From Pseudovibrio flavus (lineage in GTDB: Bacteria > Pseudomonadota > Alphaproteobacteria > Rhizobiales > Stappiaceae): a stretch of 44,227 bases of DNA. The notes under the pieces are model-generated. The model was not told where the DNA came from and ran no database searches. It saw nothing but the letters and a program-made list of their open reading frames with translations. This document shows, one piece after another, positions 26,634 to 35,078 of this stretch. Position 1 is the first letter of the stretch. The number at the start of each line of letters is the position of its first letter. A program made the position numbers and the translations under genes. The DNA lies in NCBI RefSeq assembly GCF_009711345.1, contig NZ_SMMA01000044.1, positions 1 to 44,227 of the forward strand. Reading direction: 5' to 3'.

Positions 26634-26947
26634 TGTTTGCACTAACCAAAACCTGAGGATCACCCTAGCCGAGATCAGCTCAGCTTTTAAAAGGGCAAGA
26701 AGTGCTTGGTTTATTCCCAATTGGAATGAAGAGTTCAAAGTGTAGGCAGAAACAACGCAACCAGCAGTTTTTCTCCACAACTGGCCACGGGGAAGGTCCA
26801 AAACACCTCCAAAATCACGCGACAAAAGCGCCCGTATGCGATTCTACCACTGCAATTGCGAATGAATCTCATGTTGATGTTGTTCTAACGCTGCAACTGG
26901 CTCGCAGTTGCACACCTATCAGAAAACAGAGATCGCAAGAGACCGAG
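26634..26947. other. 314-base intergenic region with feo promoter
   Basis: Divergent promoters of the thiamine-pyrophosphate enzyme gene and feoABC must lie here. No coding similarity is seen, although a reading frame runs into feoA from 26702. The most striking element is the perfect inverted repeat near 26900 (separate entry). I found no FNR box and no Irr-type ICE box. Confidence 0.55.
26892..26912 (+). promoter_or_regulatory. Perfect inverted repeat upstream of feoA
   Basis: TGCAACTG / CAGTTGCA with a 5-base spacer, ending 35 bases before the feoA ATG. It may be an operator for an iron-responsive regulator or a leader hairpin. It does not match the classic Fur box closely. Confidence 0.5.
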
Positions 26948-27256
26948 ATGAATTCTCAAGCGCAGCCGAGCGAAAAAGCAGGAGCACCCCAAGCTCCACT
27001 CTTTTGTGAAACGCAGTTCACACCGCTTCCACTTGGAGAAGCGACCCTGAATAAGAAATATAAAGTCGTGAAGCTTGGCCATACCCCTTTGCAAAGCCAG
27101 CAACTGCGCGCACTGGGTCTAAGCGAGTTCCACCCGATTATCGTCATGGAAAAACCGGGCAGTTCTACCCGCCTTATCGCAAATGGCGGTGCTCGTGTTG
27201 CCCTCGACATTTCTATTGCAAACACCATCACAGTCCGGGAGGCGTGTAATGGCTAG
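26948..27256 (+). CDS. feoA: Ferrous iron transport protein FeoA
   Basis: The 102-residue protein carries the FeoA SH3-like domain (about residues 25-100): TPLPLGEATLNKKYKVVKLG, QLRALGLSEFHPIIVMEK and LIANGGARVALDISIANTITV. FeoA is a small cytoplasmic partner needed for FeoB-driven Fe2+ uptake. A longer frame opens at 26702, but similarity begins only after the ATG at 26948. There is a polar N-terminal extension of about 25 residues compared with E. coli FeoA. Its stop codon overlaps the feoB start by eight bases. Confidence 0.93.
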   Translation: MNSQAQPSEKAGAPQAPLFCETQFTPLPLGEATLNKKYKVVKLGHTPLQSQQLRALGLSEFHPIIVMEKPGSSTRLIANGGARVALDISIANTITVREACNG

Positions 27257-29597
27257 TTGTAAATGCTCTTGCAGCAGCAAAGAAACACATGGCGATACCC
27301 AGAGCAAAGCACTCCTTCTTGGCAGCGCCAACGCAGGTAAGAGCACGCTCTTCAATCTGCTGACTGGTGGTAATCAGACCATCGGCAACTGGCCGGGTGT
27401 GACGGTAGACAAGAAAACCGGCATCGCAAGCCTTGCAGGCAACACCATCGAAGTCGTTGACCTTCCAGGTGTTATGTCCCTTTCCTCTCCAGAAAGCACA
27501 CGTCTTGATGAGCGCGTAACACGCTCTGTGCTTTTGGAAGAAAAAGCTGACCAGCTGATCGTTGTTCTGGACCCAACCATTTTGGAACGTTCTGTTGCTC
27601 TGCTTGTTCAGGCGATGGAATACAACCTTCCTATTCTGGCCGTGTTTACCAAAGCCGATCTTTGGGCCAAGGGTGAACTGGCGAAACGGGCAGAGCTTGT
27701 CTCCAATCAGTTGGGCATTCCAGTCTTCGCGATCTCAACAGTCACCAAAGAGGGCGTTGATACGTTCCTTCGTGCCGTGGGTCAGGAAATCGCCACCAAG
27801 CCAGAACGACCAGCAAAGCCTGAAGCACTTGCAGCCGCAATTGCTGACCTTTCCCGTAATATCAAGGAAAGCAAGAAGATGTGCTGCTCTCGCGCACGCG
27901 TTCTTGCAACCCGTATTCTGGAAGGCGACAAGCTGGCTTCTGAAATGGTGCCGGAAAGCGCTGTTGCTTTTGCAAAGACCCTTTCTGAGAAGGTAGAAGC
28001 AGATACCGGCCTGCCAACAGCGCTGGTTTTGAGCGACGAGACCTATTCCCGCGCTATCGCCCTTTGTCAGGCAATGGAACTTCCAGAGCCGAAATCGGCT
28101 CGCGCTATCTCTGACAAGATCGACCGCTTTGCGCTTTCCCGCTACTGGGGCATCCCGATTTTCTTGGCAGCGCTTTATGCGATGTTCTTCGTCTCGATCA
28201 ACTTCTCATCAAGCTTTATCGAGCTGTTTGACGGCATCGGCGCGGCTGTTTTCGTGGAGACACCGGTTCTGATCCTCCATGCAGTTGGGCTGGACTTCGA
28301 GTTCCTTACCCTGCTTGTCAGCTCCTTTGGTGGCGGTATCCAGACGGTTCTAACGTTCGTTCCTGTGGTGGGCTTCCTATTCCTCTGCCAAGCCATACTT
28401 GAGCAGAGCGGCTATATGGCTCGCGCAGCTGTCGTAACGGACCGCTTGATGCGCAAGCTAGGCTTGTCTGGACGTGCGTTCCTTCCGATGATCCTTGGCT
28501 TTGGCTGTACAGTTCCTGCAATTGCCAGCACCCGTTCACTCGCAACAGAGCGTGAGCGTATTGTCACCTCCATGATGACGCCGTTCATGTCTTGTGGTGC
28601 GCGTTTGCCGGTATATGCGCTGTTTGCTGCTGCGTTCTTCCCTGATAACGGCCAGAACGTCGTGTTCATGCTTTACCTTCTGGGTATTGCAGCAGCTATC
28701 TTTACCGGCTTGGTGCTGAGCAAATCCTACTATGCTGGCGCTTCTACTCCGCTGGCAATCGAGCTGCCAACTTACCAGCTGCCGCCAGTTGGTCAGGTTC
28801 TGCGCATCACGGGTTCCCGCTTGAAGGGCTTCATTGTTGGCGCAGGTAAAGTCATCGTTGTTGTTGTTGGTGTGCTGGCGGTTCTGAATGCCGTCGACTT
28901 CAAAGGCAATACCGGTAACGAAGGCAACGGCAACTCTGTTTTGGCAGTTGTTTCCAAGAGCGTTGCGCCTGTCTTTGAACCGCTGGGTATTGAAGAAGAC
29001 AACTGGCCAGCAACCGTTGGTCTTGTCTCCGGTATCTTTGCAAAAGAAGCGCTGGTGGGCACTCTTCAGGCACTTTACAGCCCATCTATTGATGAAGCTG
29101 AGCTGCCTAACCCGCTGGAAACTCTTAGCGGCTCGGTAGAGGCGTTCACCGACACACTCGTAGGTCTCGGTGCTGCTGCTCTTGATCCTCTGGGCCTTGA
29201 TGTTGGTTATGTTTCCAACGCTGAAGAATCTGCGTCCGAGTTGGAAGTAGAAGTCTCTCTCTTCTCCACCATGCGTGAGCACTTCGACGGCAAGGTGGGT
29301 GCACTGGCCTACATGATCCTCGTGTTGCTCTACATTCCATGTGCTGCGGCAGTGGGCGCTTTGTGGCGTGAGGTTGGTCGCAACTGGGCAATGTTTGCAG
29401 TGGGCTGGACGACTTTGCTTTCCTACTCCAGCGCGGTGATCTTCTATCAGGTTGGTACCTTTGCCCGCCATCCAGCGACCTCCGCCGCTTGGGTTGTGGT
29501 TCTGGTAGCAGCAATTGCAGCAGTCGTTATTGTGATGCGTAAGCGCGCAAACCATGACGATCAGGCACCTCTGGCAGCAAGCCTGCAGGCAAACTAA
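27249..29597 (+). CDS. feoB: Ferrous iron transporter FeoB
   Basis: This 782-residue inner-membrane protein imports Fe2+. The N-terminal G domain has G1 GSANAGKS (25-32), the switch GNWPGVTVDKKTG and G3 DLPG (71-74). The G4 position reads TKAD (134-137) in place of the usual N-x-x-D. The membrane part has the two FeoB gate regions (ALYAMFFVSINF, FLFLCQAILEQSGYMARAAVVTDRLMRKLGLSGRAFLPMILGFGCTVPA in the first). An extra Cys-rich leader (MASCKCSCSS) precedes the G domain. The start is fixed by GGGAGG seven to ten bases upstream. feoA, feoB and feoC overlap and form one operon. Confidence 0.96.
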   Translation: MASCKCSCSSKETHGDTQSKALLLGSANAGKSTLFNLLTGGNQTIGNWPGVTVDKKTGIASLAGNTIEVVDLPGVMSLSSPESTRLDERVTRSVLLEEKADQLIVVLDPTILERSVALLVQAMEYNLPILAVFTKADLWAKGELAKRAELVSNQLGIPVFAISTVTKEGVDTFLRAVGQEIATKPERPAKPEALAAAIADLSRNIKESKKMCCSRARVLATRILEGDKLASEMVPESAVAFAKTLSEKVEADTGLPTALVLSDETYSRAIALCQAMELPEPKSARAISDKIDRFALSRYWGIPIFLAALYAMFFVSINFSSSFIELFDGIGAAVFVETPVLILHAVGLDFEFLTLLVSSFGGGIQTVLTFVPVVGFLFLCQAILEQSGYMARAAVVTDRLMRKLGLSGRAFLPMILGFGCTVPAIASTRSLATERERIVTSMMTPFMSCGARLPVYALFAAAFFPDNGQNVVFMLYLLGIAAAIFTGLVLSKSYYAGASTPLAIELPTYQLPPVGQVLRITGSRLKGFIVGAGKVIVVVVGVLAVLNAVDFKGNTGNEGNGNSVLAVVSKSVAPVFEPLGIEEDNWPATVGLVSGIFAKEALVGTLQALYSPSIDEAELPNPLETLSGSVEAFTDTLVGLGAAALDPLGLDVGYVSNAEESASELEVEVSLFSTMREHFDGKVGALAYMILVLLYIPCAAAVGALWREVGRNWAMFAVGWTTLLSYSSAVIFYQVGTFARHPATSAAWVVVLVAAIAAVVIVMRKRANHDDQAPLAASLQAN

Positions 29598-29857
29598 TGC
29601 TGATCGATATACTAAAGCTCGTTGAAGAAAACGGTCAGGCGACGCCCCAAAGCGTCGCCATGACCCTAAATGTCTCGAGTGAATTTGCAGCGCAGATGCT
29701 AAAGACGCTAGAAGCGCATGGAAAAATTACCGCGTTTCGTTGCGGAGGCTGTACGGGCTGCGCAATAGCAAACGGGCCGATCTACATGCCCGCGTCGGCG
29801 CAGGAACAACCTCAGCCGACCACAGGCTGTAAGTCCTCTTCCGCTTTCAAACTATGA
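29597..29857 (+). CDS. feoC: FeoC-like winged-helix protein with cysteine cluster
   Basis: The 86-residue protein has a small winged-helix domain (about 1-48) followed by C49-x2-C52-x2-C55 and a fourth cysteine at 78. This is the pattern of FeoC proteins that bind an oxygen-sensitive iron-sulfur cluster and tune FeoB levels or activity. It starts with TAATG, one base overlapping the feoB stop, so it is translationally coupled. An intrinsic terminator follows directly. Confidence 0.85.
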   Translation: MLIDILKLVEENGQATPQSVAMTLNVSSEFAAQMLKTLEAHGKITAFRCGGCTGCAIANGPIYMPASAQEQPQPTTGCKSSSAFKL

Positions 29858-29863
29858 GACTTA

Positions 29864-29892
29864 AAAAAGGCGCTCCACAGAGCGCCTTTCAT
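29864..29892 (+). terminator. Terminator of feoABC
   Basis: Stem AAAGGCGCTC / GAGCGCCTTT with a CACA loop followed by CATTTT, seven bases after the feoC stop. Confidence 0.88.
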
Positions 29893-29981
29893 TTTATGGA
29901 AAGGCTAAACACAAGCTCCGCCTAGACCCAGCCCACCACCGCGTTATCCTGTCCTCTAAAAGCAACAGGAGGGGTAACCCC

Positions 29982-30359
29982 GTGACATTTGCCGAGGCGA
30001 TACAGAGCGGATTTTCAAACTACGCCAACTTTTACGGAAGAGCCGCCCGCTCCGAGTTTTGGTGGTGGACCCTTTTTGTGATGCTCGTCATGGTGGGCGC
30101 ACACCTCATTGACGGTTTTGTCATAGCGCCGCTCTTAGGCCTTCCCAGCTTTAGCCCTGCAGATGGTGCGCCGCTCTCTGCTATCCTATCCCTAGCGCTG
30201 CTTTTACCCGGTCTGGCAATGGCGGTACGTCGGCTACATGATACCGGCCGCTCTGGCTGGTGGGTCTTGATCGGGCTCATTCCTCTCTTGGGCGCCCTCG
30301 TTCTCATCTACTTTTATGTGCAGCCGAGTTCGGTTTCTGAGAATAAATATGCGACGTAG
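29982..30359 (+). CDS. DUF805 small membrane protein (YhaH-like)
   Basis: The 125-residue protein matches DUF805: FSNYANFYGRAARSEFWWW near the N-terminus, then hydrophobic helices and the signature AMAVRRLHDTGRSGWWVLIGLIP. These are inner-membrane proteins of unknown role. The start is GTG, supported by a very strong AGGAGGGG site. It is monocistronic, between feoABC and cydAB. Confidence 0.9.
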   Translation: MTFAEAIQSGFSNYANFYGRAARSEFWWWTLFVMLVMVGAHLIDGFVIAPLLGLPSFSPADGAPLSAILSLALLLPGLAMAVRRLHDTGRSGWWVLIGLIPLLGALVLIYFYVQPSSVSENKYAT

Positions 30360-30534
30360 TTGGCTGATCCACGACAAACAGCATTTGAAGTACTTTGATT
30401 ACCACGAGCAAATAAAGTCATAGCAAACCCTTAGCTTGAGACACTTCGAAGCAGACCATCTACTGATCTATTAACTTTAGATAGCGTAGAACAAGGCAAA
30501 CAAATAAAGCCTAGACCATGCCCGAGGTACGCTT

Positions 30535-31944
30535 ATGGATAGCTTGGCTGTCGATCTGGCTCGGTTCCAGTTCGCCTTTACTGTGTCGTTTCATATTATC
30601 TTCCCTGCCTTTTCTATCGGCTTGGCCAGTTATCTTGCCGTTTTGGAGGGTATGTGGCTATGGACGGGGAAAGACGTCTACATCCGCCTCTTCAAGTTCT
30701 GGCTAAAAATCTTCGCCGTCGCCTTCGGTATGGGTGTGGTTTCTGGCATTGTGCTCACTTACCAGTTCGGCACCAACTGGTCGGTCTTTTCGGACAAGAC
30801 CGGTCCAGTACTCGGCCCTGTTATCGGATATGAGGTGCTGACCGCATTCTTCCTTGAAGCGGGCTTCCTCGGCATCATGCTGTTCGGCCTTAACCGTGTC
30901 GGCAAGCATTTGCACTTCATGGCAACGCTCATCGTGGCGTTCGGAACAGCCCTATCAGCCTTCTGGATCCTATCGGTGAACAGCTGGATGCAAACGCCAG
31001 TCGGGTTCTCTATGAACGAAGCCGGCCAGTTCATCCCTGAGGATTGGTGGGAAATCATCTTCAATCCGTCCTTCCCGTATCGCCTCGTGCATATGCTACT
31101 AGCAGCTTACCTGACCACCGCTTTCGTTATTGGAGCCGTGGGCGCTTATCACCTCCTGAAGGACTATGCCAATCGCGGTGCGCAGATCATGTTCTCCATG
31201 GCGTTGTGGCTAATCCTCTTTGTGACGCCGATCCAGATGTTTGCGGGTGACCTTCACGGTCTCAATACCCTTGAGCATCAACCAGCCAAAATCGCGGCCA
31301 TGGAAGGGCATTTCGAAAACCAAGCTCCTGCTCCCCTTATCTTGTTCGGCTGGCCTGATATGGAAAAAGGCGAGACCCTTTACAAAATTGAAGTGCCGTA
31401 CCTTTCGAGCATCATCCTCACGCATACTCTGGATGGCGAAGTGCCGGGCTTGAAGTCATTCCCTAGGGAAGACTGGCCCAATGCGACGATAGTCTTCATC
31501 TCGTTCAGAGTTATGGTAGGCATTGGCTTCCTCATGCTGCTTGTGGCTCTGTGGAGCGTCTACGAGCGCTATCGGGACAATCTCTATGATGCGAAAGGCC
31601 TTCAACGTGCCGTGCTGATAATGGGTCCGTCCGGCTTTGTAGCAGTACTTGCCGGTTGGATTACCACAGAGGTTGGGCGGCAGCCGTTCACCGTCTACGG
31701 CTTGCTGCGAACAGCAGATTCCGTGTCGCCGGTCGATGCACCTGCGGTAGCAACGTCACTTGCCGTGTTCATTATCGTGTACTTCGCCGTCTTTGGTGTA
31801 GGCGTCTTCTACATCCTAAGAGCGATGGGACAATCACCGGACGTCGGCGAAGGGCCGGAGGAAGGCATTCCAACCAGAACGGCAGGTATTACCCCTGTGC
31901 AGGCGCTACAAAACCAGAGTGGAGGCGAAAACGATGGTTCTTGA
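30535..31944 (+). CDS. cydA: Cytochrome bd-type quinol oxidase subunit I (CIO-like)
   Basis: This 469-residue membrane protein is the catalytic subunit of cytochrome bd, which oxidises quinol and reduces oxygen with high affinity. The proximal haem ligand His20 (SFHIIFP) and a second haem His in YRLVHMLLAAY are present, as are the Q-loop residues QPAKIAAMEGHF and the signature GWITTEVGRQPFTVYGLLRTADSVSP. The short Q-loop and the VYGLLRTADSVSP ending match the cyanide-insensitive CioA branch more than E. coli CydA (522 residues). It is the first gene of cydA-cydB-small subunit, overlapping cydB by 11 bases. No cydDC is in the window. Confidence 0.95.
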   Translation: MDSLAVDLARFQFAFTVSFHIIFPAFSIGLASYLAVLEGMWLWTGKDVYIRLFKFWLKIFAVAFGMGVVSGIVLTYQFGTNWSVFSDKTGPVLGPVIGYEVLTAFFLEAGFLGIMLFGLNRVGKHLHFMATLIVAFGTALSAFWILSVNSWMQTPVGFSMNEAGQFIPEDWWEIIFNPSFPYRLVHMLLAAYLTTAFVIGAVGAYHLLKDYANRGAQIMFSMALWLILFVTPIQMFAGDLHGLNTLEHQPAKIAAMEGHFENQAPAPLILFGWPDMEKGETLYKIEVPYLSSIILTHTLDGEVPGLKSFPREDWPNATIVFISFRVMVGIGFLMLLVALWSVYERYRDNLYDAKGLQRAVLIMGPSGFVAVLAGWITTEVGRQPFTVYGLLRTADSVSPVDAPAVATSLAVFIIVYFAVFGVGVFYILRAMGQSPDVGEGPEEGIPTRTAGITPVQALQNQSGGENDGS

Positions 31945-32944
31945 TTATCCTCTGATCTGGGGTTTCCTGATCGCAGTTGCCATCTTCATTTATGTCGTAC
32001 TCGATGGGTTTGACCTTGGTATCGGGATTTTGTACCCGACCACCAAAGACGATGAAGAACGTACCTTGATGATGAATACAGTTGCCCCTGTTTGGGATGG
32101 CAACGAGACTTGGCTCATCCTCGGTGGCGGTGGTCTGTTTGCCGTGTTCCCACTGGCATACTCGGTCATCATGCCCGCGCTTTATATGCCCATAATCATG
32201 ATGTTGATCGGCCTGATCTTCCGAGGCGTTGCCTTTGAATATCGCTTCAAGGCATCAGCTGAGCGACGCTATATATGGGACTTTTCCTTCTTCGCAGGGT
32301 CAGTTCTGGCGGCGCTTTCGCAAGGCATCGCGCTTGGTGCGCTAATTGAAGGTATCACTGTTGAGGACCGTGCGTATGCAGGTGGCTGGTTTGACTGGCT
32401 CTCCCCGTTCTCGATTGCAACAGGTTTGGCTCTTATTTCCGGCTACGCACTTCTTGGGTCAACGTGGCTCATTATGAAGCTGGAAGGCAAACCACAACAG
32501 CACTTCCGCCGTGTGGCGCGCCCCTGCGCGCTCATCCTGCTCGGTTTCATTGTGCTTGTAAGCGTGTGGATGCCGTTCATTGACCCTGATGCAATGAAGC
32601 TCTATTTCACAGCGCCGTTTATCTACTACACGGTTCCGGTTCCTGTGCTTGTTGCTGCACTCGCCTTTGTTATCTGGCAGGGCATCAACAATCCCATCTC
32701 CCACGCCCGGGCGTTTGTTTCGACATTGCTTTTGTTCCTCGTGACCTACATCGGCTTGGGCATCAGCATCTACCCAGATGTCGTTCCGCATCGCTTTTCC
32801 ATTTGGGAAGCAGCGGCACCAGATAGCAGCTTGAAGTTCCTTCTTGTTGGGGCCGTTGTTCTCATTCCCCTCATCCTTGCTTACACCGCCTACTCATATT
32901 GGGTCTTCCGCGGCAAGGTGCGTTCTGGCGAGGGGTACCATTGA
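31934..32944 (+). CDS. cydB: Cytochrome bd-type quinol oxidase subunit II
   Basis: The 336-residue subunit II of the bd oxidase begins MVLDYPLIWGFLIAVAIF with the typical VLDGFDLGIGIL motif, and has PVWDGNETWLILGGGGLFAVFP and RGVAFEYRFKA as in the CydB/CioB family. I use the ATG at 31934, behind a GGAGG site inside the cydA end, over a GTG five codons earlier. It has about nine hydrophobic helices and ends by overlapping the next start (TGATG). Confidence 0.95.
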   Translation: MVLDYPLIWGFLIAVAIFIYVVLDGFDLGIGILYPTTKDDEERTLMMNTVAPVWDGNETWLILGGGGLFAVFPLAYSVIMPALYMPIIMMLIGLIFRGVAFEYRFKASAERRYIWDFSFFAGSVLAALSQGIALGALIEGITVEDRAYAGGWFDWLSPFSIATGLALISGYALLGSTWLIMKLEGKPQQHFRRVARPCALILLGFIVLVSVWMPFIDPDAMKLYFTAPFIYYTVPVPVLVAALAFVIWQGINNPISHARAFVSTLLLFLVTYIGLGISIYPDVVPHRFSIWEAAAPDSSLKFLLVGAVVLIPLILAYTAYSYWVFRGKVRSGEGYH

Positions 32945-33084
32945 TGAGCAGTCAGAGCCTGAAGAAAGAGGCCGCTATGCCGAACCCGTTCTGGAAGCGT
33001 GCGCTTTGGTTTGGACTTTTATGGTGTGTGGGTGTGGCGTGCGTTGGCATCGTCTCCTACACCATCCGCTGGATGATCCTATAA
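32944..33084 (+). CDS. CydX-like small subunit of the bd oxidase (DUF2474-like)
   Basis: This 46-residue frame starts on the last base of cydB (TGATGA). It contains NPFWKRALWFGLLWCVGVACVGIVSYTIRWMIL: a basic aromatic leader, then one membrane helix. That is the shape of DUF2474/CydX proteins that end cioAB/cydAB operons and stabilise the oxidase. A second ATG (32977) behind AAAGAGG would give a 35-residue form, closer to the usual CydX size. No other ORF occupies the site. Confidence 0.8.
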   Translation: MSSQSLKKEAAMPNPFWKRALWFGLLWCVGVACVGIVSYTIRWMIL

Positions 33085-33142
33085 ACGCCCTTAGGGCAAC
33101 CAAAGTCTTTGAAGATTAAGCAGTTTACACAGACTGTTGTAT

Positions 33143-33205
33143 AGTCGGGTTTACCGATATGACTGGCGGTAGAACCAACCCTACCGTCCTGAGGCAAACC
33201 CGACT
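33143..33205 (+). ncRNA. Structured leader element upstream of the EamA exporter
   Basis: A 10-bp perfect outer stem (AGTCGGGTTT 33143-33152 / AAACCCGACT 33196-33205) encloses a second stem (GGCGGTAG 33165-33172 / CTACCGTC 33181-33188, one G-U pair, 8-base loop AACCAACC). An asymmetric internal loop of 12 and 7 bases lies between them. It ends 44 bases before the exporter ATG and is not followed by a U-run, so it is not an ordinary terminator. A cis-regulatory RNA is plausible. I do not recognise a known riboswitch class. Confidence 0.5.
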
Positions 33206-33249
33206 CTCCTTCCATCTGCCACAGGATCCGCTCTCACAAAGGTGGCAGA

Positions 33250-34161
33250 ATGTCCTCCACGCCAGCGGCGTCAACCGGTCTGACGAAAACAGAACTTCTG
33301 GGAATCCTGCTCTCAGCCGTCGGTTATCTAGCTTTTTCTCTTAACGATGCTTTCGCTAAGTGGCTGCTGCAAGATTATGGTGTCGGCCAGCTTCTTGTTA
33401 TCCGCAGTATCGCAGCCCTGCTGTTTATGAGCCCGCTCATTTACAGACGCGGTATCAAGCGCACCTTGATCGTTGAAAATCCAAAGTTGAACGCCCTCCG
33501 CGTTTTCTGCTGCACCATGGAAGTACTGCTGTTTTACGTGGCCGTTCTGTTCCTCACGCTTGCAAAAACGCTCACCTTCTACATGGCCGCTCCAATCTTC
33601 GCTGCACTTCTTTCCATTGCCGCCGGACACCGGCTTTCAATGATGCAGTGGGCGATCATTATCATCGGCTTTATTGGTGTTGTTATCGCGCTGGAGCCGG
33701 GCGGCGGCGTATTCGACCCAGCCTGCCTGATCGCGCTTGCCGGTAGCTTTATGCTAGCAGCAATGTTGCACATTACCCATCACCTCAAGCACGTGCCGGA
33801 TCTATCCTTGATCTTCTGGCAGAACGTGGGTGCATTGGTGATGGCTTCGTTCATCGCCCCTATCGGCTGGGGCAGCGTTGATACCGTGAGCTTTATGCAG
33901 ATCGCTCTGCTCGGCATTATTGCGATGTGTGCGCATATGATGCTGAACCGCTCTGTAAAGCTGGCTCAGCCACATATCGTGGCTCCGATCCAGTACACCC
34001 TCATTCTCTATGCGATCCTGTTCGGCTACCTGTTCTTCAATGATGTACCGACAAAATCCACGCTGGTAGGTGCAGCGCTCATTCTGGGTGCCAGCGCCAT
34101 GTTGCCATGGGCGAAAAAAGCAGCACCGAAACCTGCTGTTAGTCCGCAGCCTGCAGAGTAA
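33250..34161 (+). CDS. EamA/DMT-family exporter
   Basis: The 303-residue membrane protein has about ten hydrophobic helices in two EamA halves: VGYLAFSLNDAFAKWLL opens the first and MLAAMLHITHHLKHVPDLSLIFWQN the second. The pattern is that of drug/metabolite transporters related to the S-adenosylmethionine/amino-acid exporter group. Substrate unknown. An AGGTGG site precedes the ATG. A highly structured leader lies just upstream and a strong terminator follows. Confidence 0.9.
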   Translation: MSSTPAASTGLTKTELLGILLSAVGYLAFSLNDAFAKWLLQDYGVGQLLVIRSIAALLFMSPLIYRRGIKRTLIVENPKLNALRVFCCTMEVLLFYVAVLFLTLAKTLTFYMAAPIFAALLSIAAGHRLSMMQWAIIIIGFIGVVIALEPGGGVFDPACLIALAGSFMLAAMLHITHHLKHVPDLSLIFWQNVGALVMASFIAPIGWGSVDTVSFMQIALLGIIAMCAHMMLNRSVKLAQPHIVAPIQYTLILYAILFGYLFFNDVPTKSTLVGAALILGASAMLPWAKKAAPKPAVSPQPAE

Positions 34162-34169
34162 GAAAACAC

Positions 34170-34203
34170 AAAAGCCAGCGTTTGATCCGCTGGCTTTTTC
34201 TTT
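34170..34203 (+). terminator. Terminator of the EamA exporter gene
   Basis: Stem AAAAGCCAGCG / CGCTGGCTTTTT with a 7-base loop and a long T-rich tail, nine bases after the stop. It also stands at the end of the convergent hydrolase gene. Confidence 0.9.
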
Positions 34204-34226
34204 TCTCAAACCTCTAAGGGTAAGCG

Positions 34227-35021
34227 TTACAGGTCATTGGCTTTCAAGAAGCCTTTGATGACACTACCCATTTTCTCAGGCTGCTCGATTGGGGACATGT
34301 GCGCAGCCGGAGAGATAACGTCAAACCGGCTACCGGGAATAAGATCGGCGAGCGACTTCACCAAGTCCACGTCAGTCGAGCCATCCTGATCCGCTGCAAA
34401 GACCTGCGTTGGCACGTCTATGCCCTTTACCGTTTCAGTTAGGTCGGTTTGGGAGATCGCCTCGCATGTGCCCATGTACCCCTCTGGTGAGCAGCGAGTG
34501 ATCATGTTGTAAACGCCTGTTACTATTTCAGGGTTCTGCGCTTTGAAGTCTCCGGTAAACCAGCGGTCGATAATACCGCGAGCAAGTATGGCAATGCCGC
34601 CCTCATCAACGGCAGCAATTCTTGCGTCCCAATCAGCTTTAACACCGAGCTTTTGAGCCGTGTTGCAAAGGATCAACCCGCGGATAAGGTCTGGCCGTCT
34701 TCCGAACAGACATTGCGCAATCATTCCGCCAGCAGATAGCCCGCATACGACGGAAGATTTGATTTGGAGATGGTCCAGCAGTCCGGCAAGGTCATCTGCA
34801 TGGCGTTCCATGGTGTACGGAACCTCGCCAATGCTTGAAAGGCCGTGACCCCGCTTATCGTAGAACAAAAGTGTATGGGTACTGTCGAGAACGGCTCTCA
34901 TGCGCTTCCAGATACGAAGGTCAGCACCGAGGGCATTGGAGAACACGATGACCGGTTTTTCCGGTGCATTGGCCTGCAAATGGTAATGAAGAACGACGTC
35001 ATCCACGCGGGCAAACTGCAT
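34227..35021 (-). CDS. Alpha/beta hydrolase, 3-oxoadipate enol-lactonase (PcaD)-like
   Basis: The 264-residue enzyme has the alpha/beta-hydrolase triad: nucleophile Ser in CGLSAGGMIAQ, Asp in AADQDGSTD and His in AAHMSPIEQP, with KRGHGLS and SNALGADLRIW as in PcaD. PcaD hydrolyses 3-oxoadipate enol-lactone in the protocatechuate pathway, but no other pca gene is near, so the substrate may differ. I use the ATG at 35021 with GGGAAG upstream, not a frame opening 34 codons earlier that would run through the terminator of cysJ. Confidence 0.82.
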   Translation of the reverse strand: MQFARVDDVVLHYHLQANAPEKPVIVFSNALGADLRIWKRMRAVLDSTHTLLFYDKRGHGLSSIGEVPYTMERHADDLAGLLDHLQIKSSVVCGLSAGGMIAQCLFGRRPDLIRGLILCNTAQKLGVKADWDARIAAVDEGGIAILARGIIDRWFTGDFKAQNPEIVTGVYNMITRCSPEGYMGTCEAISQTDLTETVKGIDVPTQVFAADQDGSTDVDLVKSLADLIPGSRFDVISPAAHMSPIEQPEKMGSVIKGFLKANDL

Positions 35022-35078
35022 GACAAACTTCCCTTTCCAGCTCGTTACGCTTGCGGCAGGTGAGTATGGGCACAAACG

